Part shown: positions 29,757-39,315 of the stretch, one piece after another
Position numbering within the stretch: position 1 is the stretch's first letter
How the letters are laid out: the number at the start of each line of letters is the position of its first letter
Assembly (NCBI GenBank): GCA_963575745.1
Contig: CAUYUJ010004325.1
Coordinates: 31,756 to 71,070, forward strand
Direction of reading: 5' to 3'
Origin: Prorocentrum cordatum
Taxonomy: Eukaryota; Sar; Dinophyceae; Prorocentrales; Prorocentraceae
DNA length: 39,315 nucleotides
Program-made: the position numbers and the translations under genes
Notes under the pieces: generated by a model
What the model was told of the DNA's origin: nothing
The model's database searches: none
The model's input: the letters and a program-made list of their open reading frames with translations, nothing else

Positions 29757-29908
29757 ATATACATACATACATACATACATACATACATACATACATACAT
29801 ACATACACACACACATACATACATACATACATACATACATACATACATACATACATACATACATACATACATACATACATACATACATACATACATACAT
29901 ACATACAC
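29757..29908. repeat. CATA tetranucleotide microsatellite
   Basis: About 37 ACATAC-type units with one ACACACAC interruption (29806-29814). Confidence 0.97.
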
Positions 29909-30179
29909 ATGTTGTAGATATAGACAGGCGCATGGATATACATATTTATATATGTATACAAGACTGCATTGGCGCTTCGCGCCATTCACCTTGGTCCTTA
30001 AAGTTCGGCATGCAGGCGGGATGGCAGCAAGGTCAAGCTGGCAATTTAGCGATAGCTCCTTGTTGTCTTTTCCGGCATCGTCGTTATCAGAATGTTGTTC
30101 GTTTTCCTTCCTCCATGCTTCTGTTTCTTCATTCTCGCCATACCCTGCGCACTCTCCCCATCCTGCTCAGTTCTTTGTT

Positions 30180-30840
30180 GCGGAGGCTCCTCCTTGGAAA
30201 GCCTCTGGGGGCCTCACAAAATTTCTCAGGCTTTCTCAAAGCCTTTTGGAGGCCTCCTGGGCGTCTTCTGGGGTCCTCTGGGGGCTTCCTCGGGCCACCC
30301 TGCCTCCAACCGCAGTCTCCCTGAATGACTGGGTCACGATTTGGAATGCTTCAGAGTGTGTCTTCGGGCCATGTTGGGCCGCCATGGGGCACTCTTAGGG
30401 CCATCTTGCACCTCGGTTATGCCGTTTTGGGGCTGTCTTGGACTGCCGGAATCCCTTTCGGATAGTTGTGGGGCGATTTTGGAGCCTCCCAAGCGGCTTC
30501 GGACGCCCAGAAGACCGCCGTCTTGGAGCGTCGGGAAGCCGAATTGAGGATAACCCCAAAATTCACCAAAAAACAATGGAAAATCACAAATTGTTGCCTC
30601 TTGGGTCCTTCTTGGGAGTGCTCTTGGAGGCCTCTTGGGACGTTTCGGAGCGATCTTTGGGGGTATGACGGCTTCGTGGGCGTCGTCGTGGACCGTATTG
30701 GGGCTCTCTGGGGTCGTTTCGGGAGCGCGCCGGAACGCCTGGAACCCGTCTGGGGCCGTCTTCGGGTGCTGGGAAGGCTTGGCGAAACACCCTGCGAGGC
30801 CCGGGGGGCCGCTTCGAGGCCCGTCCGGAGGGGCCCAAAG
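30180..30840 (-). repeat. CCAAGAGGCC minisatellite-type element, copy C (reverse)
   Basis: On the minus strand it shows the same plan as copies A and B: CCAAGAGG/CCAAGACGG units, an A/T-rich core at about 30540-30595, TTCGGCTTCCCGACGCTCC, then further units. The units are more diverged than in copy A. Confidence 0.7.
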
Positions 30841-30899
30841 CCCCAGATCCCGGGAGTCCGGTTTTGGGGGAGGGGGGGACGGGTTTTCCCCCCGCCCGG

Positions 30900-31225
30900 G
30901 CTTATACAAATAGAATATTATAGATAGATATATGTGGCTGCACCTGTCTATAGATATGCGTTGATGTACAACTATGTGAAACTATGTGTGTCAATGAGGA
31001 TGGTTGAGCATGTGTGGTTAAAAATGGAATAAAACATCGTTACCCTCCACCTGCGCGCTTCGGCTCTGAGGCTGACCGTCCCCCTTCCCTCGGGGCCGCC
31101 TTCGACTCCTCGGCCGTGGGCTGCGCGCCCGCTGCTGGGCCTCAGCTGGCGCCACGTGCTACCCGGCGACGCACGCAAATGCTCGCAAAAGCTATCCGTC
31201 TCTCCTCCCATTAACTAGGCCTACC
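30900..31225. other. no gene recognised
   Basis: A/T-rich then ordinary sequence, with no convincing frame. Confidence 0.45.
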
Positions 31226-31227
31226 TC

Positions 31228-31450
31228 CTTGTCCTCCTCCCGTCTTCCTCCTCCTCCGCCTCCTCCTCTTCGCCGTCATCGTCCTCCTCCTCCTCCTCCT
31301 CCTCCTCCTCCTCCTCCTCCTCCTCCTCCTGCTCCTCCTCGTCCTCCTCCTCCTCCTCCTCCTCCTCCTCCTCCTCCTCCTCCTCATCATCATCATCCTC
31401 CCCTTCCTCCTCCTCCTCATCATCGTCCACTTCCTCTTCCACCTCCTCAT
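31228..31450. repeat. CTC microsatellite
   Basis: Interrupted CTC array changing to CAT. Confidence 0.95.
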
Positions 31451-31454
31451 CATG

Positions 31455-31937
31455 CTGTACATCACAATCAGCCGCAGCACATCATCGAAACGAACATCAT
31501 CATCAACGTCAGCATCATCATCATCCTCATCATCATCATCATCATCATCATCACCATCATCATGATCAGCAACAGCATCATTATCATCATCATCATCATC
31601 CTCTTCCTCATCAACAGCATCATTGTCATCAGCATCTCATCATGGTCAGCGTCATCCTCAGCATCAGCATCATCAGTATCATCAGCATCAGCATCATCAT
31701 CAACATCCTCATAATCATCATCATCCTCATCATCAGCATAATCATCGTCATCATCATCACCATCATTCTCATCATCATCCTCATCCTCATCATCTTCCTC
31801 ATCATCAGCATCATCATATGCATGATCATCATCATGCATCATCAGAATCATCATAATCCTCCTCATCATCTTCATCCTCATCATCATCAGCAGCAGCAGC
31901 ATCCTCCGCATCAGCATCAGCATCATCACAGTCATCG

Positions 31938-31980
<43 letters not shown>

Positions 31981-32270
31981 TGTAATCATCCTCATCTCAT
32001 CATTATCACCGTCGTCAGCATCATCATGAGCATCATCTTCATCAGCATCATCACAATCATCGTGATCATCATCATCGTCATCATCATCAGCATCATCTTC
32101 ATCACTGTCGTCATCATGTGCATCGTCGGCATCATGATCATCATCGACATTATCAGCATCCTCATCATCAGCCGCATCGTCATCATTAGCATCATCAGCA
32201 TCATTAGCATCATCATCATCATCACCAGCATCACCATCATCGTCATCGTCATCGTCGTCGTCGTTGCCGT
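31455..32270. repeat. CAT/ATC microsatellite
   Basis: About 0.8 kb of interrupted CAT repeats, ending in GTC units near 32255. C/T-rich sequence follows to 32460. Confidence 0.95.
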
Positions 32271-32474
32271 CGTAGTCACATCCTCCACGTCGTACTCCCC
32301 CTCGTCATCGTCCTCCTACTCATCTTCGTCTTCCCCATCCTCATCCTCCTCCGGATCCTTCTGCTACTTCCTGGAATCCCTCTCAACCTTCTCCACATAT
32401 CCCTCCTCCTCCTCATCATCCTCCTCCGTCTCTCAAGTCCCCTCCTCCGTATGTCTACCCTCCTCCATTCCTTT

Positions 32475-33165
32475 CCCACTTAAATAAACTCTTCCCTGTC
32501 GCACCCCGAGGCCAGTCGGAAGGGCGGGCCGGGCGTTTCGCCTGAGACTTCCTTGAAAAGTGGCGACAGCTTCACAGATCGAGGGCGGGCCGCTTTCAAA
32601 CTGTGGCTCTCGCCTTAGCGCCGCGCACATTCGTTTAAAAAAAAACTGCGGCGAAAACTTCACGGATGAGGTCGGGTCGTTTTCATCATGTAGCTCTCGC
32701 CTTTGCGCCACGCATATTCGTCCTAAACATTTGCAAAGAGCTTCGCGGGTTGAGTGCGGTTCCTTTTCACAATACGGCTCTCGCCGTAGCGCCGTGCAAA
32801 CTCGTCCTAAACACTTACAAGAGTGTCACGGATTCCCAGAATCAACATACCAAAAATGGCGTGTTGGAGCGGTTCTGGATTGTCAGGCCGCAACAGTTGC
32901 TTTGATTCGCGGTGTTGAAGTCCCCAGAATGGCGTGTTGGCACGGCTCAGGATCGTCAAGACGCAACAGTCCGGTTGATTCGTGGCATTCGAGTCCCCTG
33001 AGTGGTATTTTGGCACGCTTCGGGGTCTTCAAACGGTTGCCTCCCAAAGGGGCACTTCCCTCAATTGAAATGAATCCTTGTGGGTGCCACTGATGAGTGA
33101 GCTTGGAGGGAGTCTATCCCAACATCGTTGATGAGTCTTGGGTATACACTGGTCCTTCTCCTCCT
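32475..33165. repeat. composite tandem module, copy 2
   Basis: A head GGAAGGGCGGGCCGGGCGTTTC is followed by three ~84-bp units (CGCCTTAGCGCCGCGCACAT, CGCCTTTGCGCCACGCATAT, CGCCGTAGCGCCGTGC). Then come ~73-bp units (GAAGTCCCCAGAATGGCGTG, TTGGCACGGCTCAGGATCGT) and a unique tail with CATCGTTGATGAGTCTTGGG that enters CTC repeats. This is the same plan as 795-1432. Confidence 0.78.
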
Positions 33166-33169
33166 CCTC

Positions 33170-33900
33170 CTCATCATTATCATCATCCCCCTCCCGCTCC
33201 TCCCTACCGCACACAACCACCCACACACGATCGCACTAACATTCCAACTTCCCCTTCGCCTTCTCCACTCTCCAGCCCATTATCCTCCTTGCCCTCTTCC
33301 ATGCCATCGCCATTGTTATCATACTTCCCTCCATTGTCCTCGTCCTACGCCTCCCTTCTCATCCCCCTCTGTATTCCAAGTTTCTCCTACATCATACAGC
33401 ATGGTTCCCCCAATTCGCCCTGATCAGTTCTCCTAGCTATCACTCTACTGTTCCTCCGCCTAGTCCGCCTCTAGCTCCTTACAATCATGCTCCAACTCCT
33501 ACGCCTCACTACCCCCCTCCATCGTTGCCTTCCATCTCCCTCCGGATGAATCTCGTTCTCATGATTGTTCCCTCCATCTACTTCTGCTCGTCCTCCTACA
33601 CCACCAACTGTTCATTATCCTCATCCTCCTCCTCCCCCCTCCTTCCCCTCATCCTCCTCGTCCTGTCCCTCCTTGTCATCAGTCCCACTCTGCTTGCCTC
33701 AGTGAATTGGCGTTCCTCCTGATGTTGCCGTTCCTGCTCCTCCTCCTCCTCCTCTTCCTGCTACGCACCCGCCTCTAAATGTCAAAATGTCTCATCATAG
33801 AATTATTAGTCCTTTATCTTCCTCCGCTCCGCCTCCTCCTCCTCACCATCATACTCCCCCACCTCGCCAGCATTATCGTCATCACCATCCTGCACAAGAC
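33170..33900. repeat. pyrimidine-rich CTC/CAT mixed tract
   Basis: Irregular CCTCC and CATCAT-rich sequence without a regular array or a credible gene. Confidence 0.6.
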
Positions 33901-34189
33901 AATGCCAATGGCGTCTAGAGCAGCTGTTAACTGCCGTGCAAGTAAGAGAGGTGCAACTCATTGTGGGAAACATGTGCAGCGCCCGCGGGGGGTGCAAGCG
34001 CTGCACAAAAGACGAGTTCCTCATGAAAAGGCTTGCGACCTGTATTGAACCGAGGAAACACACGGATCATAAGCCCGCCCATTCCCTGCCACAATCCCCG
34101 GCGTGAGCGAAATACATGGGCAAGAACAGTGTCGACGGCGGTACACGGAGAGAGGGCGGACAGAGGGGTCGGAAAACGTAAAGGCGCTG

Positions 34190-34310
34190 CAGCTGAGGAG
34201 AAAGTGGGAGGAGGAGAAGGGAGGAGGAGGAGAAGGGAGGAGGAGGAGGAGGATGGGGAGAAGAACGAGGAGGAGGCGGTGGCGGAGGAGAAGGAGGAGG
34301 TGCAACGGAT
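34190..34310. repeat. GGAGGA purine tract
   Basis: Interrupted GGA repeats. Confidence 0.85.
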
Positions 34311-34554
34311 CGGCGAATGTGAGCGCCCTCCTGGGTGCCCTCCCGAGCTCTCCGCAGCGCCCTCCCAGCTGGAACCTCCGCGGCGCCCTGCCGGGCCCTG
34401 CTGAGGACTCCTTACGCCCACGACTGAGCTCCGCTCAGAATCGTTGGGTCCCCTGGGGTCCAGCCTGGCCAGCTTTTAGGGCCGCGTCTTGCCGTAGCGA
34501 CGGGGACTCCAACAGACGACCACGAAAACTCCGCAACGGCAGCGTCAAGGACTC

Positions 34555-35095
34555 CGCCGCCATGGTCATCGCCACTGTCGCCGTCGCCGTCATCGTCGTC
34601 AACACCGTCGTCGTCGCCATCGTCGTGGTCGTCGTCGGCGGCGGCGGCGTCGTCGTCGTCGTCACTGTCGCTGTCGCTGTCGCCGTCGTCGCCGCCGCCG
34701 CCGTCAGTGTCGCCGCCGCCCGGGCGCCGAAGCCGCCGCCGTCGCCGCCGCCGCCTATGGGCGGCGGCGGCGCGCCGAGGGCCCCGCCGGCGCCCGGCGG
34801 GACCACGCTGCCGGACGCGAGCACCTCGGAGGCGCGCGCCCGGAGCTCCGCGGCGCGGGCGCGGAGCTCCTCGGGGGCTGCGGCGGCCGCCCGCCGCCCA
34901 GCGGAGCGGCGACGGCGGCGGCGGCGGCGGCGGGGGCGGCGGCCACCGCCCGCGGACGGCGGCGACGACGGCGACGACGGCGGCGGCGACGGCGACGGAG
35001 GCGACGGCGGTGGCGACGGCGGCTGGAACGGCGACGGCGACGGCGACAGCGATGGCGACGGTGGCGGCGGCGACGGCGACGGCGACGGCTCGAGG
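34555..35095. repeat. GTCGCC then GGCGAC triplet arrays
   Basis: GTC/GCC-type triplets (34565-34750), then GC-rich sequence, then GGCGAC triplets (34905-35090). The two arrays are roughly complementary in sequence. Confidence 0.8.
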
Positions 35096-35394
35096 AGAGA
35101 GGCTTGGGGGCGTGCTTGGTCATGTGTGGCCCTCTGGGGCCATCCAGCAACTTTCGGAGACCTCCAGACAGCGACGGGGCGGCGACGACGACGAGGACGA
35201 CGACGACGTCGGCGATGTTTTCATGTCGTAGGCACTGGGTGTTTATGGAGGGCCTCGTCGCCATGGCTGGGCGCAGCTCGAGAAACCTCATCACGGACCC
35301 TGGAAGGGACCCAGGAAACGATCTTGAGCAGACCTTGGTCAGACGACGACGCCGCCTCATCACCCGCATCATCCGATCCTCCTCCTCCTCCAGG

Positions 35395-35485
35395 ACCCCC
35401 GACCCTGGAACCACGATCTTTCCCCTCCTGGAACCACGATCTTTGAACCACGACCCTGGAACCATGATCCTGGAACCACTTCCCT
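35395..35485. repeat. minisatellite, CTGGAACCACGATC units
   Basis: About four or five imperfect units of CCTGGAACCACGATCTTT type. Confidence 0.8.
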
Positions 35486-35489
35486 CCTC

Positions 35490-36240
35490 CTCTCCTCGTC
35501 CAACTCCTCCAAATCCTGCTCCTCTCCTCCTTCTCCTCCACCTCCTCCTCCTAATTGTCCTCCTCCTTCAGGCTCTTTCAGGCTGCGGAACGCCTGCCTC
35601 CAGACGAAACACGGTGAACCATAGTTTGGAAAGAAAAGAAGCAGTTCAATTAGGTGGTGGTGGGGCAGAAGCTCCTGCCCACCACTCGGTTGGTGGACGG
35701 ATCCTTTCCCTCATTGAGCAGCCTCAGGGTCTTGACTCCGTCCTTGCTACCGGGGGGCCCTACAGTGTGGGCGCGACCCGCAAGAAGTCGTCGCAAGAAA
35801 CCCAACCCTGAGAACCCGTGCGCGAGGTGCACCTGAGGGGAAACTCGGAGCAGCCTGAACGCAGCAGCTCCTTCAACGGCTGCGGGAAGTCACCGCGCAG
35901 CGCGAGGAACGAAGAAACCCAGGATACCCTGACGAATAGCATATGGCTTCTTGATGCGCGCCCCCACTGTAGGGCAGGCCTCACCAGGCAAACGGAGACG
36001 TGCACTCCAGTGGATAGACAATAGCTTCGAACCCTTCCACATTCGAGGAAGATTCTACATCACCCCCGCGCCCCCGACATCGATGTTGATCTCAGTTAGG
36101 GCGCTGATCTGGGGTTCGACTATTCCTGTCCACTCACGCCCCCCCCGTCGCCACGACATCCATATTAATTTCGGGGGGTCTGGGGCCCATCTTGGGCCAC
36201 AGGGTTCCAATGTAATGTCCATGTATTGGGAGTCCCAAAA
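35490..36240. other. no gene recognised
   Basis: Ordinary unique sequence. Short frames overlap on both strands (35650-35836) without recognisable motifs. Confidence 0.4.
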
Positions 36241-36242
36241 CG

Positions 36243-36310
36243 GTGCGGTGACGGACCGTGCGGTGACCTCGAACTCCCCCAGGACCTCACCGCACGGTCC
36301 GTCACCGCAC
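36243..36310. repeat. perfect 24-bp inverted repeat of GTGCGGTGAC words
   Basis: Left arm 36243-36266, loop 20 nt, right arm 36287-36310, with no mismatch. Further CCGCACGG words follow to 36430. Confidence 0.9.
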
Positions 36311-36752
36311 GGCTCTGGGACCTCGGAGGCCCCCGTCGCCCGAGGCGTCCTCGGAGCACGACCCGAGCCCCAAAGCCGTGCGGTGACCCCGAGCCCCCCT
36401 CGAACCACCGCACGGTGTGGCCACCGCACCGCCTGGGGGCCCCCGAAGGCACGGCCCCGCAGGCGGCACCCGACCGGAGAGAGGAGCCCACGGGAGCCAC
36501 AGCCCCCGCGGGCCTCCCGTGGGCCAGGCGGGGGCCGGCCCCGGCAGGCCCGCGCAGGGCGCAGGCCACACCCATGGTGATCGAGCAAGCGCTGTCAAAG
36601 CTGCACTGGCGCGGTGGCCGGGGGGGCACTTCTGACCATAAGAAAAACTTCGGACGGACGACGTGATGGACGGTGTCCAAAACATGTCCAAAAAGGAGTT
36701 CAATCCCGTGCCCGCCTCTCCAGGCGTTGGCAGCGGGAATGCAGAGCGACCG

Positions 36753-36905
36753 AGTCGGGCATATCCCCCTACAGGGGGCTTTTCGACGAGGAATTAAAAA
36801 TAGTCAAGACTACTCCTAAGTGGTCACGAGATACTCCAAACATAGTCCCCAGACTACTTTTGGACTGTTCTTGGAGATGCCCCCTGTAGAGGGACAGGCC
36901 CGACT
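36753..36905. mobile_element. 155-bp MITE with AGTCGGGC termini, copy 2
   Basis: The same termini and interior CCCCAGACTA word as 22411-22567. No clear target duplication at either copy. Confidence 0.85.
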
Positions 36906-36911
36906 TGAACC

Positions 36912-36976
36912 TATGGCCCGCTCGGAAGCCCTTCTTGCCCCGCATGGCCCGCTCGGAAGCCCCTCTTGCCCCGCCT
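36912..36976. repeat. tandem duplication, about 31-bp unit
   Basis: ATGGCCCGCTCGGAAGCCC followed by a CTTGCCCCGC ending occurs twice in a row. Confidence 0.88.
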
Positions 36977-36990
36977 CGGCTACGCGCAAG

Positions 36991-37261
36991 AGCGACCCTG
37001 GGCTTAGTGGGCCCTGGAAACGACAGGGCCGTTCTTTGCCGGTTCCGTTTTGCAGTTTTTTTGCCGGTTCCGACACCGTTTTGTTTACCGGTTCCGTCGC
37101 CGTTCTTTTACGGGTTTCCCGCTCCGGCTCCACTCCTGCAACCGTTTTTGTCGCCGTTTCCGGTCGCCTTTTTTTGCCGTTTCCATTTTCAAAGGATATT
37201 TTTCGGAAACGGTGAAAAAACGGCCCTGCCGTTTCCGGGGCCCACTAAGACCCTGGGTGAG
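36991..37261. mobile_element. foldback element, about 270 bp, with CCGGTTCCG tandem core
   Basis: ACCCTGGGCTTAGTGGGCCC at the left pairs with GGGCCCACTAAGACCCTGGG at the right, and AGGGCCGTT with AACGGCCCT. The interior has repeated TTGCCGGTTCCG words. A second inverted pair, GTGACCTTTGGTG/CACCAAAGGTCAC, lies just to the right (37263-37386). Confidence 0.72.
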
Positions 37262-37479
37262 AGTGACCTTTGGTGCGCGCCTTTTTGGGACCGCGAGGGG
37301 GGGGACAAAAACAAGCGCGCAAGCCGATGCTACCGCTTCTCTTTCGGCCATCTGGGGGCCCATCTGTGCCCTCACCAAAGGTCACTCCGGCGAAAGGTCA
37401 CTCTTACGTCTAGTCGACCGCAGCGGGGTCCTGGGGTGGGGTCCCTGGTCAGATGCGACTCCCCCCTGGGGGGTCCCGG

Positions 37480-37640
37480 GGCCCCAAAAAACCTCAAGAC
37501 GGGCCAGAAGTGCCCCAAGAGGCCCCGAAGACGGTCCAGGATGGCCCCGAATCGCCGACCGATCTGTCCAAGACGCCTTGAGGGCCTCCAGACGGCCCAA
37601 ATGCCCTGCAAAACGCCCCAAGATGTCTCCAGTAGCACTG
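37480..37640 (+). repeat. fragment of CCAAGAGG-type element
   Basis: Units CCCCAAGAGGCCCCGAAGAC and TCCAAGACGCC. It lies immediately beyond the candidate splice donor of the minus-strand retroelement tail. Confidence 0.6.
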
Positions 37641-37659
37641 GTGCAAAAAAAAGTCTTAC

Positions 37660-38756
37660 CTGATTTGCCGGCCCGCTGCGCGACATGGCCCTTAGGGTCA
37701 GATACGAGCTGCAGAGGGTCATAACTGGGCCTGTGGGCTTTCTTCGCCCCCTGGACATCAGGAAGATCGAACGCCGGAAGATGCGTACCGAAGGCACCAA
37801 CGAGTTTGCAGACACGCCGCACCGAGTCATGGCTATCGACGCGCCTTCGCTCCAAGTCGGGGTTGGTGGCGTGAGCCTTCGCACCTTTAGCAGCTAGTTT
37901 GTGGGCAAGCGTGTGGCCAAACCACCCCCAGAACGGTACCTTGAAAGTCCTAGAACACGCGTGCCAAGACTGGTGGGCCTTGATTTTTCGGAGCGCGACG
38001 TTGTCAAGCCCGATTTCCGATCCTAGATATCTTTACACCAAGAAAAAACTATTTGGGAACGGTCAGCGTCTGGGCCAGCGTTCCACACATCCTAAACAGT
38101 TTGGCAGTCCGAAAAGATAGTGAGGGAACCTGGGGAAGCCAGACGGAGCGCCACGAGAAGAGCATAAACCTCGCCCCCTCCCCACTACGCTGGAGGGGAT
38201 GTGGGAGCGGCCCACAGACACTGCCGCCAGAGCCACCTACTTCATGCAAACTGACAGCAGCCCAACCTGCCCTGGACGAAAACGGGCCCCCCTGGTCTTC
38301 AACCGAGACGTAAATGAACAAAAGGGGTCCAAGCAATCCCGAGGGGGTGCGCCTGTGTCAGTGCCTCGATTGGGTTATGGACAGGGCGGGCCAGTCGGTC
38401 CCAGGGTCGAGCAAGAGGGCTCCAGTAGATAAAAAGATCCTGCTCAGGCTGGCCTACCCCTTCCCGAACCAAATCGCCTAGATCTAGATCTCGGCTGAAT
38501 AAGTAAGACGCAGTGCACTCATAGAACCTGTGTTTGGGGGTCCCCATATTGAAGCCACACGCACGACACAGGTCCTCCTCCTTCTCCTCCTCCTCCTCCT
38601 TCTCGACAGCGGCGGACAGAAAGAGAGCAGGGCAAGCCACTCGCAGGCGTTCGGAAAGTTGGCTTGAGTTCCCTTGAGAAGACTGTCCAGGGGTCCCCCC
38701 ACAAAGACGGCCTTCGAGTCTTGGAATATCGGTTTAGTTGCAGGTTTTGTCATCAT
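37660..38756 (-). pseudogene. non-LTR retrotransposon tail: zinc finger plus RNase H, frameshifted
   Basis: Read on the minus strand. CRACGFNMGTPKHRFYEC (about 38565-38510) is a Cys-Cys-His-Cys finger of the kind found just after the reverse transcriptase. It is preceded by a poly-Glu run made by a CTC microsatellite (38570-38605) that shifts frame relative to PLDSLLKGTQANFPNACEW. After a further shift near 38330 an RNase H-like part follows (SSRAGWAAV, VCGPLP). After another break comes LDNVALRKIKAHQSW, WGWFGHTLAHKLAAKGAKAH and CKLVGAFGTHLPAFD. The KAH motif and the final GA..H block are typical of RNase H in such elements. Two or more frame breaks make it a pseudogene. The sequence CAG|GTAAGACT at 37662-37652 looks like a splice donor. 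Confidence 0.7.
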
Positions 38757-38759
38757 GAG

Positions 38760-39170
38760 CCCTCCAAGGCGGGGTTATTGAGTGGCTGTCACAACCTCGT
38801 GCGTCTCGATCGAGTCTGCTGCTGCCCCCTCCTCCTCCCGCCCCGCTCCGCTCTAGATCGGGAATCAGATTGTTCATCCCACACATGCCGCACAGTTTTC
38901 GAGCACGCTGACTGTTGGGCGTGTACCTCGTGCGGCGCCTTGGGAATGGACCGTTCGATTATTCTTCTCGCCCAGCCCTGTCGACCCGCCTCGAAGAAGG
39001 GAGTCGAGAAACTCAAGAGGCCGGAGAAAGGCCTCATCCCAGGTGCGGGTGCCCGAGCTAAGGCCTTCAACGCCAAGGCCAAGGTGCGGCCCTCCTGGAA
39101 GAGAGGAGGAGCCCCGCCCCCTCCCTCCCCTCTCCACCCTAAGGTCAGTTTGGGGCTAGGTGTCAACAGA
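38760..39170. other. no gene recognised
   Basis: If the retrotransposon were longer its reverse transcriptase should lie here on the minus strand, but no RT motif is visible. Confidence 0.45.
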
Positions 39171-39173
39171 ATT

Positions 39174-39315
39174 TTCCTCCTCCTCCTCCTCCTCCTCCTC
39201 CTCCGCATCCTCATCCTCATCCTCCTCAACCTCCTCATCCTCATCCTCCTCAACCTCCTCATCCTCCTCCTGCCCCATACTCATCCTCCTCCTCCTCTTC
39301 CTCCTTCCTCCTCCT
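39174..39315. repeat. CTC microsatellite at window end
   Basis: CTC repeats with CATCCTCATCCTCCTCAACC variants, running off the window. Confidence 0.93.

Noticed and set aside
29757-29908. CRISPR-like or protein repeat array (Ile-His-Thr-Tyr)
   Set aside because: Simple CATA tetranucleotide repeat without spacers.
35650-35836. Overlapping 60-codon frames on both strands
   Set aside because: No start context, motif or neighbour supports either strand.

Overview
This window looks like nuclear DNA of a dinoflagellate-type protist; organism confidence is about 0.7. It is GC-rich and gene-poor, and much of it is triplet microsatellite (CTC/GAG, CAT/ATG, GGT, GAC) with many small dispersed inverted-repeat elements. 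A candidate GC-AG intron and degraded retroelements point the same way. Homopolymeric reading frames (poly-Ser, Leu, Glu, His, Ile) run through the repeats in several frames at once and are not genes. No rRNA, tRNA, CRISPR array or spliced-leader relic was recognised. A 100-base run of N (19507-19606) is an assembly gap.

Region by region. 1-5000 is repeat DNA: a composite tandem module (795-1432), GAG and GGT arrays, a foldback element (3309-3498) and a 118-bp tandem pair. 5064-6286 is the most gene-like non-transposon locus. It is a chimeric reading frame that joins a damaged Arf-GTPase segment to a segment of the Sec61 alpha translocon subunit. It is interrupted by a 171-bp TIR element whose target duplication supplies GC...AG splice sites that would exactly restore the frame. 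6900-14240 is mostly CAT and CTC arrays plus a minisatellite-like element built on CCAAGAGGCC units.

14243-19427 is the centrepiece: a 5.2-kb retroelement bounded by two almost identical 170-bp direct repeats and embedded in a CTC microsatellite. Its main ORF has an N-terminal GIY-YIG endonuclease, a CxC motif, and a reverse transcriptase with an FVDD catalytic box. This is the permuted order of N-terminal-endonuclease Penelope-like elements (Naiad/Chlamys type). A second ORF starts 4 nt after its stop and encodes an RGG/RY-rich, probably nucleic-acid-binding protein; it is broken by a one-base shift. A third small ORF has a hydrophobic segment.

19430-39315 is again accessory DNA. It holds a second copy of the TIR/introner element, further CCAAGAGG-type elements, three copies of a ~165-bp A/T-rich dispersed repeat, two copies of a 155-bp AGTCGGGC-ended MITE, and several unrelated ~110-270-bp foldbacks. 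It also holds a second composite tandem module, more microsatellite, and on the minus strand at 37660-38756 the zinc-finger plus RNase H tail of a decayed non-LTR retrotransposon.

The genes do not form a cellular pathway. Apart from the Arf/Sec61 chimera, everything recognisable is mobile-element coding sequence or its debris. Domain names come from remembered family motifs, not database searches.
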